A stretch of DNA of 64,000 nucleotides from Variovorax boronicumulans (GTDB taxonomy: Bacteria; Pseudomonadota; Gammaproteobacteria; Burkholderiales; Burkholderiaceae_C), in assembly GCF_030812215.1 (NCBI RefSeq), contig NZ_JAUSSG010000003.1:516400-580399 (forward strand). Direction: 5' to 3'. The notes under the pieces are model-generated. The model was not told the origin of the DNA and made no database searches. It was given only the letters and a program-made list of their open reading frames with translations. Within the stretch, counting starts at the first letter, position 1. The number at the start of each line of letters is the position of its first letter. Below are positions 52,635-62,122 of the stretch, piece by piece. The position numbers and the translations under genes were made by a program.

Positions 52635-53839
52635 CCGAATCGCTGCTCACGCTGAACGCCGGGTCGTCGTCGATCAAGGTCGCGCTGTTCGATGCGGCTG
52701 GCAGCGGCGATGCGCTGCCGGCCGCGCGCTGGTCGGGGCAGGCCGACGGGCTCGGCGCCGGGCTGAAGGCGCGGCTGCGCATTCGCGATGCGGAAGGCCG
52801 CACGCTGCACGATGCGGCGCTCGATGGCGACCGGCGCTCGCACCAGGGCGCGCTCTCAGCGCTGCTCGAATGGCATGCAAGTCAGGGCGAGGGAAAGGGC
52901 GGTGGCGATCGCATCGCCGCGGTCGGCCATCGCATCGTGCACGGCGGCGTGAACTTTGTGACGCCGGTGCGCATCGACGATGCGGTGCTCGCCGAACTGG
53001 CCGCGCTCGAGCCGCTGGCGCCGCTGCACCAGCCGCACAACCTGGCGGGCGTTCGCGCTGCGATGAAGGCTTTCGATGGCGTGCCGCAGGTGGCGTGCTT
53101 CGACACGGCTTTTCATTCGACGCAGACCGAGGTGAACCGCCGTTTCGCGCTGCCGCGCGCGCTGCACGATGCGGGTGTGCGGCGTTATGGGTTCCATGGG
53201 CTTTCGTACGAGTCGATCGTCGCGCAATTCACGCGCCTTGCCCCTGAGTTGGCGGACAAGCGCGTGATCGTCGCGCACCTGGGCAACGGCGCCTCGATGT
53301 GCGCAATGGCGCAGGGCCGCTCGGTCGCGACGACGATGAGCTTTTCGCCGCTCGATGGCCTCACCATGGGCACGCGCTGCGGGCACCTCGATGCCGCGGT
53401 CGTGCTGTACCTCATGCGCTCGCACGGCATGTCGGCCGAGCAGGTCGAGACGCTGCTGTTTCGCGAATCGGGCCTGCTGGGCCTGTCGGGCGTGTCGAGC
53501 GACATGCGCGAGCTTGAAGCATCCACGGCACCCGAGGCCGCCGAAGCCATCGCGCATTTCATCGAGCAGGTCGTGCAACACATGGGCAGCCTTGCCGCCG
53601 CGCTGCGCGGTGTCGATGCGGTGATCTTCACCGGGGGCATCGGCGAGAACGCGAGCGCGCTGCGCGAGCGCATCCTCGAAGAATGCGACTGGCTTGGCGT
53701 GCACGTCGATGCGGCCGCCAACGGCGCGGGCCATGCGCGGCTCACGACGCCCGAAAGCCCCGTGAGCGCCTGGATGCTGCGCACCGACGAAGAGGCGGTC
53801 ATCGCGCGCCACACCGCGCAGGTCGTAGACGCCGCCTAG
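52631..53839 (+). CDS. ackA: Acetate kinase, CTG start coupled to xsc
   Basis: A 402-aa acetate kinase: LLTLNAGSSSIKVALFD at the N-terminus, VGHRIVHGG near 95, FDTAFHST near 155, HLGNGASM near 218, MGTRCGHLDA and FTGGIGENASALRERI near 335. It transfers the phosphate of acetyl phosphate, the Xsc product, to ADP. No ATG, GTG or TTG lies before the essential NAGSSS motif; a CTG at 52631 overlaps the xsc stop (CTGA) and has AAGGA six bases upstream. The substitution of Cys in the MGTRCG segment for the usual Ser is unusual but outside the catalytic core. Confidence 0.88.
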   Translation: MTESLLTLNAGSSSIKVALFDAAGSGDALPAARWSGQADGLGAGLKARLRIRDAEGRTLHDAALDGDRRSHQGALSALLEWHASQGEGKGGGDRIAAVGHRIVHGGVNFVTPVRIDDAVLAELAALEPLAPLHQPHNLAGVRAAMKAFDGVPQVACFDTAFHSTQTEVNRRFALPRALHDAGVRRYGFHGLSYESIVAQFTRLAPELADKRVIVAHLGNGASMCAMAQGRSVATTMSFSPLDGLTMGTRCGHLDAAVVLYLMRSHGMSAEQVETLLFRESGLLGLSGVSSDMRELEASTAPEAAEAIAHFIEQVVQHMGSLAAALRGVDAVIFTGGIGENASALRERILEECDWLGVHVDAAANGAGHARLTTPESPVSAWMLRTDEEAVIARHTAQVVDAA

Positions 53840-54768
53840 CGTGCGGCCTGCGTGCGCGGCACGATCGCGCCGCAGTGCCTCAGGAAATCCGCCGTCGCGC
53901 GGCCCAGCAGCTTGTCGCGGTGCATCACCGTGGCCAGGCGCCGCATGCCCGCCGGCAGCCGCGTGCGCAGCTCGACCAGATGCCCGTCTTCCAGCGCCTG
54001 CGCCACCGTGTAGCGCGAGAGGCAGGCCAGGGCCGTGCCCGAGGCCACCACGCGCTTGATGGCCTCGGTGCTGCCGAGCTCGAAGCCCACATGCACCTGC
54101 TCCAGGTTCTGGATCAGCCAGGCATCGGTGACCTGCCGCGTGCCCGAGCCAAGCTCCCTCAGAACCCAGGTGGCCTGCGAGAGCTGGCGGTGCGTGGCGA
54201 TGCGGTTCGCGAGCGCATGGCCCGGCGCGGCGACGATGACCAGCTCGTCTTCGCGCCATGCGCGCACCACGAGATCGGGGTGCGTCTGCGGGCCTTCGAT
54301 GAAGCCCACGTCCACCTCGAAACCGGCCACCGCCTCGATCACGTCGCGGGTGTTCGCGATGTGCAGGTGCACCTGGCTCTGCGGATGCAACGCGGTCCAT
54401 TGCGACACGCGCTCGGGCAGCAGGTATTCGCCGATGGTAAAGCTCGCTGCCACGCGCAGTGGCGCCGCATGCTCGCCGCTGAAGAGCGCCTGCACCTCGC
54501 TGGCCTGATCGAGCAGCGCCTGCGCCTTGGGCAGCAGCGCGCGGCCGTTCTCGTTGAGCACCAGCCGGCGGCCGATGCGATCGAACAGCAAGACGCCGAC
54601 GGACGATTCCAGGTCGGCCAGCGCGCTGCTCGCGGCGGACTGCGAACGCGCCACGCGGTCGGCCGCCGCCCGGGTGCTGCCTCCGCGCGCGGTGGCCACG
54701 AACACCTCGAGCTGGCGCAGGTTCAGGCGCAGGCGCTGAGGGAGCTGTTGATCTGATTTTCCGGTCAT
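53836..54768 (-). CDS. LysR-family regulator divergent from soeA
   Basis: A 310-aa LysR protein: winged helix (RLNLRQLEVFVATARGGSTR and the following recognition helix, about 11-45) and a CysB-like effector domain with GEYLLPERVSQWTALHP. It resembles the LysR regulators linked to sulfur metabolism. The stop overlaps the ackA end by four bases in convergent orientation. It lies 83 bases from the divergent soeA gene and probably controls it, perhaps in response to sulfite. Confidence 0.85.
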   Translation of the reverse strand: MTGKSDQQLPQRLRLNLRQLEVFVATARGGSTRAAADRVARSQSAASSALADLESSVGVLLFDRIGRRLVLNENGRALLPKAQALLDQASEVQALFSGEHAAPLRVAASFTIGEYLLPERVSQWTALHPQSQVHLHIANTRDVIEAVAGFEVDVGFIEGPQTHPDLVVRAWREDELVIVAAPGHALANRIATHRQLSQATWVLRELGSGTRQVTDAWLIQNLEQVHVGFELGSTEAIKRVVASGTALACLSRYTVAQALEDGHLVELRTRLPAGMRRLATVMHRDKLLGRATADFLRHCGAIVPRTQAAR

Positions 54769-54850
54769 GGTGAGCGATATTCTCCGCTTTTCCGATTGAT
54801 CACGGCTCCCTAACATCGGCGCTGCCACGCTTGAAAACAAAGGACCGCCA

Positions 54851-57790
54851 GTGTTCAGTTTCCTGTCCCGAGAGCCCGTGCACGACCCGCTCACCGCGCC
54901 GACGCCCACGGCGGACACCGAGGTCAAGACCACCACCTGCTACATGTGCGCCTGCCGCTGCGGCATCCGCGTGCACCTGCGCGAGGGCGAAAAGGGCCCC
55001 GAGGTGCGCTACATCGACGGCAACCCGAACCATCCGCTGAACCAGGGCGTGATCTGCGCCAAGGGCTCCTCGGGGATCATGAAGCAGGTGTCGCCCGCGC
55101 GCATCACGCAGCCGCTCTTGCGCAAGGCCGGCAGCGAGCGCGGGGCGGGGGAGTTCGAGCCCATCAGCTGGGAGCGCGCCTACGACATGCTGACCGAGCG
55201 GCTCGGCAAGATCCGCGCGACCGATCCGAAGAAGTTCGCGCTCTTCACCGGGCGCGACCAGATGCAGGCGCTCACCGGCCTCTTTGCGCGGCAGTTCGGC
55301 ACGCCCAACTACGCGGCGCACGGCGGCTTCTGCTCGGTCAACATGGCCGCGGGAATGATCTACACCATCGGCGGCAGCTTCTGGGAGTTCGGCGGACCCG
55401 ACCTGGAACGCGCCAAGCTGTTCGTGATGATCGGCACGGCCGAAGACCACCACAGCAATCCGATGAAGATCGCGATCAGCAAGTTCAAGCGCGCGGGTGG
55501 GCGCTTCATCTCGATCAACCCGGTGCGTACCGGCTATTCGGCGATTGCGGACGAGTGGATTCCCATCAAGCCCGGCACCGATGGCGCGCTGTTCATGGCG
55601 CTGCTGCACGAACTCATCGGCAACGAGTTGGTGGACCATGCGTTCCTCAAACGCTTCACCAATGCACCGCAGCTCGTGGTGCTGGACGACTGTGAGCGCG
55701 AAGGGCTGTTCGCGTTCGATCCCGAGCGCGGGCCACCGGGCGATGGCCGCCATCCGCACAACAAGCTGGTGTGGGACAAGGCAAGCGGCAGCGTGAAGCC
55801 GGCGTACCCCGAGGGCATTGCCGATGGATGCGACCCGGCGCTCGAAGGCCACTACACGCTCGCCGACGGGACACGCGTCGCGCCCTCGTTTCAGTTGCTG
55901 CGCGAGCGTGTGGCGCTCTGCACGCCCGAATGGGCGCAGGGCATCACCGGCATCGATGCGGCGCGCATCCGAAAGCTTGCGCGCGAGATGGGCGAGACGG
56001 CGCTCAAGCAGGCCTTCGAGCTGCCGATTCCGTGGACCGATGCGTGGGGCAAGAAACACCCGACCACGCAGGCGCGGCCTGTGGCTTTCCATGCGATGCG
56101 CGGGCTCGCGGCGCATTCCAACGGCTTCCAGACCGTGCGTGCGCTTGCGGTGCTGATGAGCGTGCTCGGCACCATCGATGCGCCCGGCGGTTTCAGGCAC
56201 AAGGCGCCGTACCCGCGACACATCGTTCCCAACTACCGCGCGTTCAACGATCCCGGCATGATCCAGCCGAACACGCCGCTCAATGCCGCGCCGCTCGGTT
56301 TTCCGGCCAACCCGGAAGAGCTGGCGATCAACCCCGATGGCTCGCCGATCCGCATCGACCACGCCTTCTCGTGGGAGCACCCGCTGTCGGCGCACGGGCT
56401 CATGCACAACGTGATCACCAACGCGGTGAAGGGCGACCCGTATCGCATCGACACGCTGCTGATCTTCATGGCCAACATGGCGTGGAACTCGAGCATGAAC
56501 ACCATGGGCGTGCGCGAGATGCTCAACCGCAAGGACGAGAAGGGCGAACACATGATTCCCTTCCTCGTGGTGTGCGATGCCTTCCAGAGTGAGACCGTGG
56601 CCTTCGCCGACCTGGTGCTGCCCGACACCACGTACCTTGAGCGGCATGACGTGATGGGCATGCTCGATCGGCCGATCTCGGAGTTCGACGGGCCGGTCGA
56701 TTCGGTGCGCGTGCCGGTGGTGCCGCCGACGGGGGAGTGCAAGCCTTTTCAGGAAGTGCTGATCGAACTGGCGTCGCGGCTGAAGTTTCCGGCCTTCACC
56801 ACGCCGGAGGGCGGGCGCAAGTTCACGGGTTACCCGGACTTCGTCGTCAACTTCGAGCCGCAGCCGGGCATCGGCTTTCTCATGGGCTGGCGCGGCAAGG
56901 ACGGCACCGAGCACCTTCGCGGCGCGCCGAACCCGAAGCAGTGGGAGGCGTATGCGGAGAACAACTGCGTGTTCCAGTACCACATGCCCGAGACCATGCA
57001 CTACATGCGCAACTGGAACCGGGAGTACCTCGACTTCGCGAAGGACAAGGGCTGGCGCCAGCGCAACGACCCGGTGCAGTTGGCGCTGTACTCCGACACG
57101 CTGCAGAGCTTTCGGCTCGCGGCGCAGGGTAAGAGCCCGGGGCGGCAACCGCCGGAGGCGCTGCGCGAGCGCATCGAGAAATACTTCGATCCGCTGCCGT
57201 TCTGGTATCCACCGCTCGAGGAGGCCGCGACCGATCTCGATGCGTATCCGCTCAACGCGCTGACACAGCGGCCGATGGCGATGTACCACTCGTGGGATTC
57301 GCAGAACGCGTGGCTGCGGCAGATCCACAGCCACAACTACCTGCATGTGAATCCGCTCACCGCCGAGGCCGCGGGCATTGCGGATGGCGGCTGGTGCTGG
57401 GTCGAGAGCCAGTGGGGCAAGGTGCGCTGCATGCTGCGCTACAGCGAGGCGGTGGAGCCCGGTACGGTGTGGACGTGGAATGCGATCGGCAAGGCCGATG
57501 GGGCGTGGCAGCTCGCACCCGGTTCGGACGAGGCGCGCAAGGGCTTTCTGCTCAACCACCTGATCAGCGAAGAACTGCCGTGCGAAGGCACGGCGAGTGG
57601 GCGCATCAGCAATTCCGATCCGATCACCGGGCAGGCAGGCTGGTATGACGTGCGCGTGCGCATTCGGCCGGCCGAACCGGGCGAGCCTGAAGAGAGCTTT
57701 CCGCAGATCGCGAGCATGCCGAGTCCGCCCGGGGTGCTGGGCAAGGCGGCGAGCGTGCTGACGTACTTTGCGGGGAGGGGCAAGAAATGA
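54851..57790 (+). CDS. soeA: Molybdopterin oxidoreductase, probable sulfite dehydrogenase subunit A
   Basis: A 979-aa DMSO-reductase-family enzyme without a Tat signal, so it works in the cytoplasm. The first 4Fe-4S cluster motif is CYMCACRCG (about residues 34-42) with another Cys in GVICAKGSSG near 74. Molybdopterin-binding segments follow through VMIGTAEDHHSNPM and FADLVLPDTTYLERHD, and a C-terminal domain has NYLHVNPLTAEAAGI. The length and lack of signal match SoeA of SoeABC, which oxidises sulfite to sulfate. The GTG start has AAAGGA six bases upstream. Other formate- or polysulfide-type enzymes are possible but fit the neighbours less well. Confidence 0.75.
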   Translation: MFSFLSREPVHDPLTAPTPTADTEVKTTTCYMCACRCGIRVHLREGEKGPEVRYIDGNPNHPLNQGVICAKGSSGIMKQVSPARITQPLLRKAGSERGAGEFEPISWERAYDMLTERLGKIRATDPKKFALFTGRDQMQALTGLFARQFGTPNYAAHGGFCSVNMAAGMIYTIGGSFWEFGGPDLERAKLFVMIGTAEDHHSNPMKIAISKFKRAGGRFISINPVRTGYSAIADEWIPIKPGTDGALFMALLHELIGNELVDHAFLKRFTNAPQLVVLDDCEREGLFAFDPERGPPGDGRHPHNKLVWDKASGSVKPAYPEGIADGCDPALEGHYTLADGTRVAPSFQLLRERVALCTPEWAQGITGIDAARIRKLAREMGETALKQAFELPIPWTDAWGKKHPTTQARPVAFHAMRGLAAHSNGFQTVRALAVLMSVLGTIDAPGGFRHKAPYPRHIVPNYRAFNDPGMIQPNTPLNAAPLGFPANPEELAINPDGSPIRIDHAFSWEHPLSAHGLMHNVITNAVKGDPYRIDTLLIFMANMAWNSSMNTMGVREMLNRKDEKGEHMIPFLVVCDAFQSETVAFADLVLPDTTYLERHDVMGMLDRPISEFDGPVDSVRVPVVPPTGECKPFQEVLIELASRLKFPAFTTPEGGRKFTGYPDFVVNFEPQPGIGFLMGWRGKDGTEHLRGAPNPKQWEAYAENNCVFQYHMPETMHYMRNWNREYLDFAKDKGWRQRNDPVQLALYSDTLQSFRLAAQGKSPGRQPPEALRERIEKYFDPLPFWYPPLEEAATDLDAYPLNALTQRPMAMYHSWDSQNAWLRQIHSHNYLHVNPLTAEAAGIADGGWCWVESQWGKVRCMLRYSEAVEPGTVWTWNAIGKADGAWQLAPGSDEARKGFLLNHLISEELPCEGTASGRISNSDPITGQAGWYDVRVRIRPAEPGEPEESFPQIASMPSPPGVLGKAASVLTYFAGRGKK

Positions 57791-58524
57791 TGCAGTGGCT
57801 GAAAGACCTGATGGGCGGCAGCACTGCCAGTGCCAGCTTCGCGGAAACGCAACCGAGCCTGCGCGCGGAACAGGGCGAGACGCTCGCCAAGCAACTTGCC
57901 CTCGTCATCGACCTGAACGTGTGCGTCGGCTGCCATGCCTGCGTGACTTCGTGCAAGCAATGGAACACCTCCGGCAGCGCCGGTCCGCTCGCCGACGAGC
58001 GCCCCTACGCCGCAAACCCGACCGGCACCTTCTTCAACCGCGTGCAGACCTACGAGGCCGGCGCCTTCCCGGCGACCGAGACGGTGCACCTCCCCAAGAG
58101 CTGCCTGCACTGCGAAGACCCGCCCTGCGTGCCCGTGTGTCCGACCGGGGCGAGCTACAAGCGCAAGGAAGATGGCATCGTGCTCGTCGACTACGACAAG
58201 TGCATCGGCTGCAAGTACTGCGCATGGGCCTGCCCCTACGGCGCGCGCGAACTCGATGAAGAGCGCCAGGTCATGACCAAGTGCACGCTCTGCGTGGACC
58301 GCATCTACGACGAGATGTTGCCCAAGGAAGACCGCAAGCCCGCCTGCGTGAAGGCCTGCCCGACGGGCGCGCGGATCTTCGGCGACGTGAAGGACCCGGA
58401 CTCCGACGTGTCGAAGGCGATTCGCGAACGCGGCGGCTACCAGCTGATGCCGGAGTGGGACACCAGCCCGGCGAACCAGTACCTGCCGCGCCGCATCACG
58501 CAGTCGACCGACGCGCAGGGGTAA
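57787..58524 (+). CDS. soeB: Four-cluster ferredoxin subunit, probable SoeB
   Basis: A 245-aa electron-transfer protein with four 4Fe-4S binding motifs: CVGCHACVTSC near 40-50, CLHCEDPPCVPVC near 102-114, CIGCKYCAWAC near 138-148 and CTLCVDRI...CVKAC near 165-195. It should carry electrons from the molybdenum subunit to the membrane subunit. It overlaps the soeA stop (ATGA) and ends four bases before soeC. Confidence 0.85.
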   Translation: MMQWLKDLMGGSTASASFAETQPSLRAEQGETLAKQLALVIDLNVCVGCHACVTSCKQWNTSGSAGPLADERPYAANPTGTFFNRVQTYEAGAFPATETVHLPKSCLHCEDPPCVPVCPTGASYKRKEDGIVLVDYDKCIGCKYCAWACPYGARELDEERQVMTKCTLCVDRIYDEMLPKEDRKPACVKACPTGARIFGDVKDPDSDVSKAIRERGGYQLMPEWDTSPANQYLPRRITQSTDAQG

Positions 58525-58528
58525 TGGC

Positions 58529-59461
58529 ATGCATCCCGCGTTTTCGATTCTTTTCTTCACCACGCTGGCCGGTGCGGCGCAGGGCCTTGTCTTCACGCTG
58601 GCGCTCGGTGCGCTGTTCGGCCTGGAAATGGCGCCGGGCTTCCTCACGTTGGCATTGGGCGTGGCCGAGGTGTTGCTCGTGGCCGGGCTCGCGGCTTCGT
58701 TCATGCACCTGGGGCGCAAGACGCGTGCGTGGCGTGCGGTGCTGATGTGGCGCACCTCGTGGATGTCGCGCGAAGTGATCGTGCTGCCGGCCTTCATCGC
58801 GCTGGTGGCGCTGTGGTGGCTGTCGCTGCGCCTCGGTGCGGGCGCACCGTGGTCGTGGCTGTTGCCGGTGCTCGTGTTGCTCGGTGCGGTCGCGCTCTGG
58901 TATTGCACCGCGATGATCTATGCGTGCCTGCGCTTCATCGAGGAATGGGCGCATCCGCTCACCATCGTCAACTTCACGCTGATCGGGTTGTCGTCGGGGC
59001 TGGTGCTGGCGTGCGCGATGGCGGCGGTCGCCGGCGAGGCGCGCTTCGTGCAGGTCTTCGGGCCGTGCGCGCTCGTCGCCACGCTGGCGGCATGGGCGGC
59101 GCGCGGTCAGGCCTTGCGGCGCAATGCCGGCATCCGCCACAAGTCGACACTTCAATCGGCCACGGGCATCCGCTCGGAAAAGCTGGTGCAGAAATCGATG
59201 GGCATGTCGGCCGGTTCATTCAACACGCGCGAGTTCTTTCATGGTGCATCGCTCGCTGCGCTGAAGAACATCAAGCTCGGCTTCCTGCTGCTGGCGTTCG
59301 TGCTGCCCGCGCTGCTGCTGGTGTGGGGCGTGGCGAGCGCGGCCGTGCTGCCGTGGTTGCTCGCGGTACTGGTGCAGGCACCGGGGCTGCTGGCCGAGCG
59401 CTGGTTCTTCTTCGCGCAGGCCAAGCACCCGCAGAACCTGTATTACCAGGTCGTGTCCTAG
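58529..59461 (+). CDS. soeC: Membrane anchor subunit, probable SoeC (DmsC family)
   Basis: A 310-aa inner-membrane protein with eight or nine helices of the DmsC family (HPAFSILFFTTLAGAAQG start, then MWRTSWMSREVIVLPAF and FFAQAKHPQNLYYQ at the end). It should pass electrons from the ferredoxin subunit to quinone. Position and length fit SoeC of the cytoplasmic sulfite:quinone oxidoreductase. It is convergent with the following gluconolactonase-like gene, with a four-base overlap of stops. Confidence 0.8.
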   Translation: MHPAFSILFFTTLAGAAQGLVFTLALGALFGLEMAPGFLTLALGVAEVLLVAGLAASFMHLGRKTRAWRAVLMWRTSWMSREVIVLPAFIALVALWWLSLRLGAGAPWSWLLPVLVLLGAVALWYCTAMIYACLRFIEEWAHPLTIVNFTLIGLSSGLVLACAMAAVAGEARFVQVFGPCALVATLAAWAARGQALRRNAGIRHKSTLQSATGIRSEKLVQKSMGMSAGSFNTREFFHGASLAALKNIKLGFLLLAFVLPALLLVWGVASAAVLPWLLAVLVQAPGLLAERWFFFAQAKHPQNLYYQVVS

Positions 59462-60387
59462 GCTTCGTAGTTCAGTGCGAGGCCGGGCGTAGGCCAATCG
59501 TCGATCGCAATCAACCGTCCGCTGCCCGAGAGCGTGACGTAGGCCGTGCGCCGGTCACGCCCCCCGAAGCAGATGTTGGTGGTGTAGCGGTCGGGCAGCG
59601 GCACGTGCTCGACGGTGCTGCCATCGGGCGCGACGATGCTGATGCCGCCGTGCAGCAGCGTTGCCACGCAGAGATTGCCGAGCGCATCGACGGCCATCGA
59701 ATCGAAGCGCTGGTAGTGCCCGCCCGGCGAGGCGCACAGCATGCGGCCGCCATGCGGCGAAGGCCAGCCGTCCTTGCGCACGCGGCCCGGTGCGGTGATG
59801 TCGAAGGCCCAGACGCGCGCGCCCTCGGTTTCTGCGTAGTAGAGCGTGTTGCCGTCGGGCGATAGGGCGATGCCGTTCGGCGTCGTCACCGGGCGTGCGA
59901 TCGCGCGGGCGGCGCTGCCATCGCTGTGGCCGTAGAAGAGGCCGCCGCGGTCCATGTCGCGCTCGCGGGTCTTGCCGAGGTCGGTGAAGTAGAAGCCGCC
60001 GTGCGCATCGAAAACGATGTCGTTGGGGCCGCAGAGCGCGCCGCCTTCGACCGTGTCGAACAGGCGCTCGGCACGGCCGGTGGCCAGGTTCACGCGCTCG
60101 ATGCGGCCGCCCGAATAGTCCGTCGCCTGCCCCACGGGCCGGTGGCAGCCGTCGGCCTCGGTGTGCCATTCGAAGCCGCCGTTGTTGCAGATGTAGACCG
60201 CGCCGTCCGGCCCGATGGCCGCGCCGTTTGGGCCGCCGCCGAGGTCGGCCACCACCTGCACCAGCCCGTCGTGCCGCACGCGCGTGAGCGTGCCGCGCGC
60301 AATTTCGACCAGCAGCACGGAGCCGTCGTCCATGGCAATCGGGCCCTCGGGAAACTGCAGGCCGGTAGCGAGTTCGCGGATGTGCAT
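59458..60387 (-). CDS. SMP-30/gluconolactonase family protein
   Basis: A 309-aa six-bladed propeller protein. FPEGPIAMDDGSVLLVEIARGT is quoted in part: the Glu of FPEGP is a metal ligand in SMP-30 lactonases, and the Asn of GPNDIVFDA and the Asp of NGIALSPDGNTLYYAET complete the site. It should hydrolyse a sugar-type or other lactone. The chosen ATG has GGAG six bases upstream; an upstream ATG four codons earlier is possible. No partner gene is adjacent on the same strand. Confidence 0.83.
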   Translation of the reverse strand: MHIRELATGLQFPEGPIAMDDGSVLLVEIARGTLTRVRHDGLVQVVADLGGGPNGAAIGPDGAVYICNNGGFEWHTEADGCHRPVGQATDYSGGRIERVNLATGRAERLFDTVEGGALCGPNDIVFDAHGGFYFTDLGKTRERDMDRGGLFYGHSDGSAARAIARPVTTPNGIALSPDGNTLYYAETEGARVWAFDITAPGRVRKDGWPSPHGGRMLCASPGGHYQRFDSMAVDALGNLCVATLLHGGISIVAPDGSTVEHVPLPDRYTTNICFGGRDRRTAYVTLSGSGRLIAIDDWPTPGLALNYEA

Positions 60388-60534
60388 CGGGGTCTCCATG
60401 CGCTGGCTTGTGTGCGCGGGTTGCGAGTTTGCGGCTTCCCGCCGCGCTTTGCACGTTTCATCGAGACGTCATGAGTACGTCACCGCGCCTTTATAGATTG
60501 CCGCCTTCGCTTCAACACAACGAGGAGGGCATTC

Positions 60535-61992
60535 ATGACCCGAGGATTCATCGATTCGATCTGGCAGCGCCGGCTGGTGGCGGTTGCCGCCTGCACCGTG
60601 ATCGCCGCATGCGGTGGTGGCGGAGGAGGAGGTGGTGGTGGGTTCCCATTCGTGGTACCGCCGCCGGCACCCGCTCCGGCCCCTGCTCCGGCACCCCCGG
60701 CTCCGCCTCCCGCGCAGGAAGGCGCGGGATTGCCGCATCAGCTGACCGGCTGGGCATTTCTCTCGGACACCGCGCGCTGGCCCGGTCCGACCACGGGGCA
60801 GTTCATCACCGCCGCGCTCGGCGTTACGCCGCCTTTCGTCGATGGCCAGCCGATTCCCGGCTTCTCCGCGCTGCTGAAGAACGACGACGGCACCTGGACC
60901 GCCATGGCCGACAACGGCTACGGCAGCAAGGGCAACTCGGCCGACTTCGTGATCGGCATCTACAACATCGGCATCGACTTCCGCACGGCATCGAACGGCA
61001 CCAGCGTGCCGGGTGCGATCAAGCTGAACAGCCGCGTCGACTTCAACGACGCCAAGGGCTTCCTGAAGGACGGCAAGGGCGTCGACCTGAAGATCACCGC
61101 CGACTTCGCTAACTACCAGACCGTCTCGGGCAACAACCTGGTCGACAGCGGCAAGCCGGTGGATGCACGCATCCGCAACGGCCGGCTGTTGACGGGCTTC
61201 GACCTCGACGTCGAATCGATCGCACGCGCGAGCGACGGCACCTACTTCGTGGGCGAGGAATTCGGCCCCTACATCCTGCACTTCGACAAGGACGGCACGC
61301 TCATGAGCGACCCCGTGCCGCATCCGTTCCTGCGCAGCCCCTCGAACCCCGAGGTGATGAACAACGGCGCGAGCGTCACCTCGCTTGCGAGCCGCGGCTT
61401 CGAAAGCCTCGCCTTCAACGGCGACCGCAGCCGGCTCTATGCAGTGCCCGAGGCCGCGCCCTCGCTGGCTTCTCTGCGTCCGGTGGCCGATGACGAGCGC
61501 TACCTGAACATCTTCGAGTTCGACCCGGCCGCGATGCTCTACACGGGCAAGAACCTGGTCTACAAGAAAGACGGTCCGGCCAAGGACAACCAGATCGTGA
61601 TCGGCGACATGACGCATGTGGGCGGCAGCCGCTTCGTGCTGATCGAGCGCGACAGCCTGTTCGGCGCGAAGGCGGTGGTCAAGCGCCTGTACATGATCGA
61701 CCTGAACGTGAAGGACGCCGATGGCGCGCTCAAGAAGACGCTGCTGGTGGACCTGTTGAACATCTCCGACCCGAAGGACATCGGCGGGCCGCTGGCCGGC
61801 GTGGCCGATGGAAAGTTCAGCATGCCCTTCGATTCGATCGAGAGCGTCGAGGTGGTGGACGAGCACACGCTCGCGGTGGCCATCGATTCGAACTTCCCGA
61901 CCGAGGACGGGCGCGTGCCGGGCAACCCGGACGATACGGAGGTGATCACGCTGCGTTTCGACCAGGCGCTGTTCGATCGCAAGGCGCGGTAA
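60535..61992 (+). CDS. Esterase-like phytase family lipoprotein
   Basis: A 485-aa lipoprotein: lipobox CTVIAAC near residue 26, a run of ten glycines, a Pro/Ala-rich linker, then an esterase-like-activity-of-phytase domain (SALLKNDDGTWTAMADNGYG, later FVGEEFGPYILHFDKDG, and a C-terminal SIESVEVVDEHTLAVAIDSN). It probably sits on the outer membrane and may hydrolyse phosphate esters; enzymatic activity in the family is not uniformly proven. A strong GAGGAGG precedes the ATG. Confidence 0.82.
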   Translation: MTRGFIDSIWQRRLVAVAACTVIAACGGGGGGGGGGFPFVVPPPAPAPAPAPAPPAPPPAQEGAGLPHQLTGWAFLSDTARWPGPTTGQFITAALGVTPPFVDGQPIPGFSALLKNDDGTWTAMADNGYGSKGNSADFVIGIYNIGIDFRTASNGTSVPGAIKLNSRVDFNDAKGFLKDGKGVDLKITADFANYQTVSGNNLVDSGKPVDARIRNGRLLTGFDLDVESIARASDGTYFVGEEFGPYILHFDKDGTLMSDPVPHPFLRSPSNPEVMNNGASVTSLASRGFESLAFNGDRSRLYAVPEAAPSLASLRPVADDERYLNIFEFDPAAMLYTGKNLVYKKDGPAKDNQIVIGDMTHVGGSRFVLIERDSLFGAKAVVKRLYMIDLNVKDADGALKKTLLVDLLNISDPKDIGGPLAGVADGKFSMPFDSIESVEVVDEHTLAVAIDSNFPTEDGRVPGNPDDTEVITLRFDQALFDRKAR

Positions 61993-62122
61993 TTCAGTGT
62001 TGAAAATAATCGACGGAAGTTGTTGACGGTTGGGTAAAGACTATTTACAGTCCAACCCACTCGCGGTTCAGCCCGCAAAGTTTTCAGCAACGCGCACAAA
62101 GCAGCATCGACCAGGAACCATC

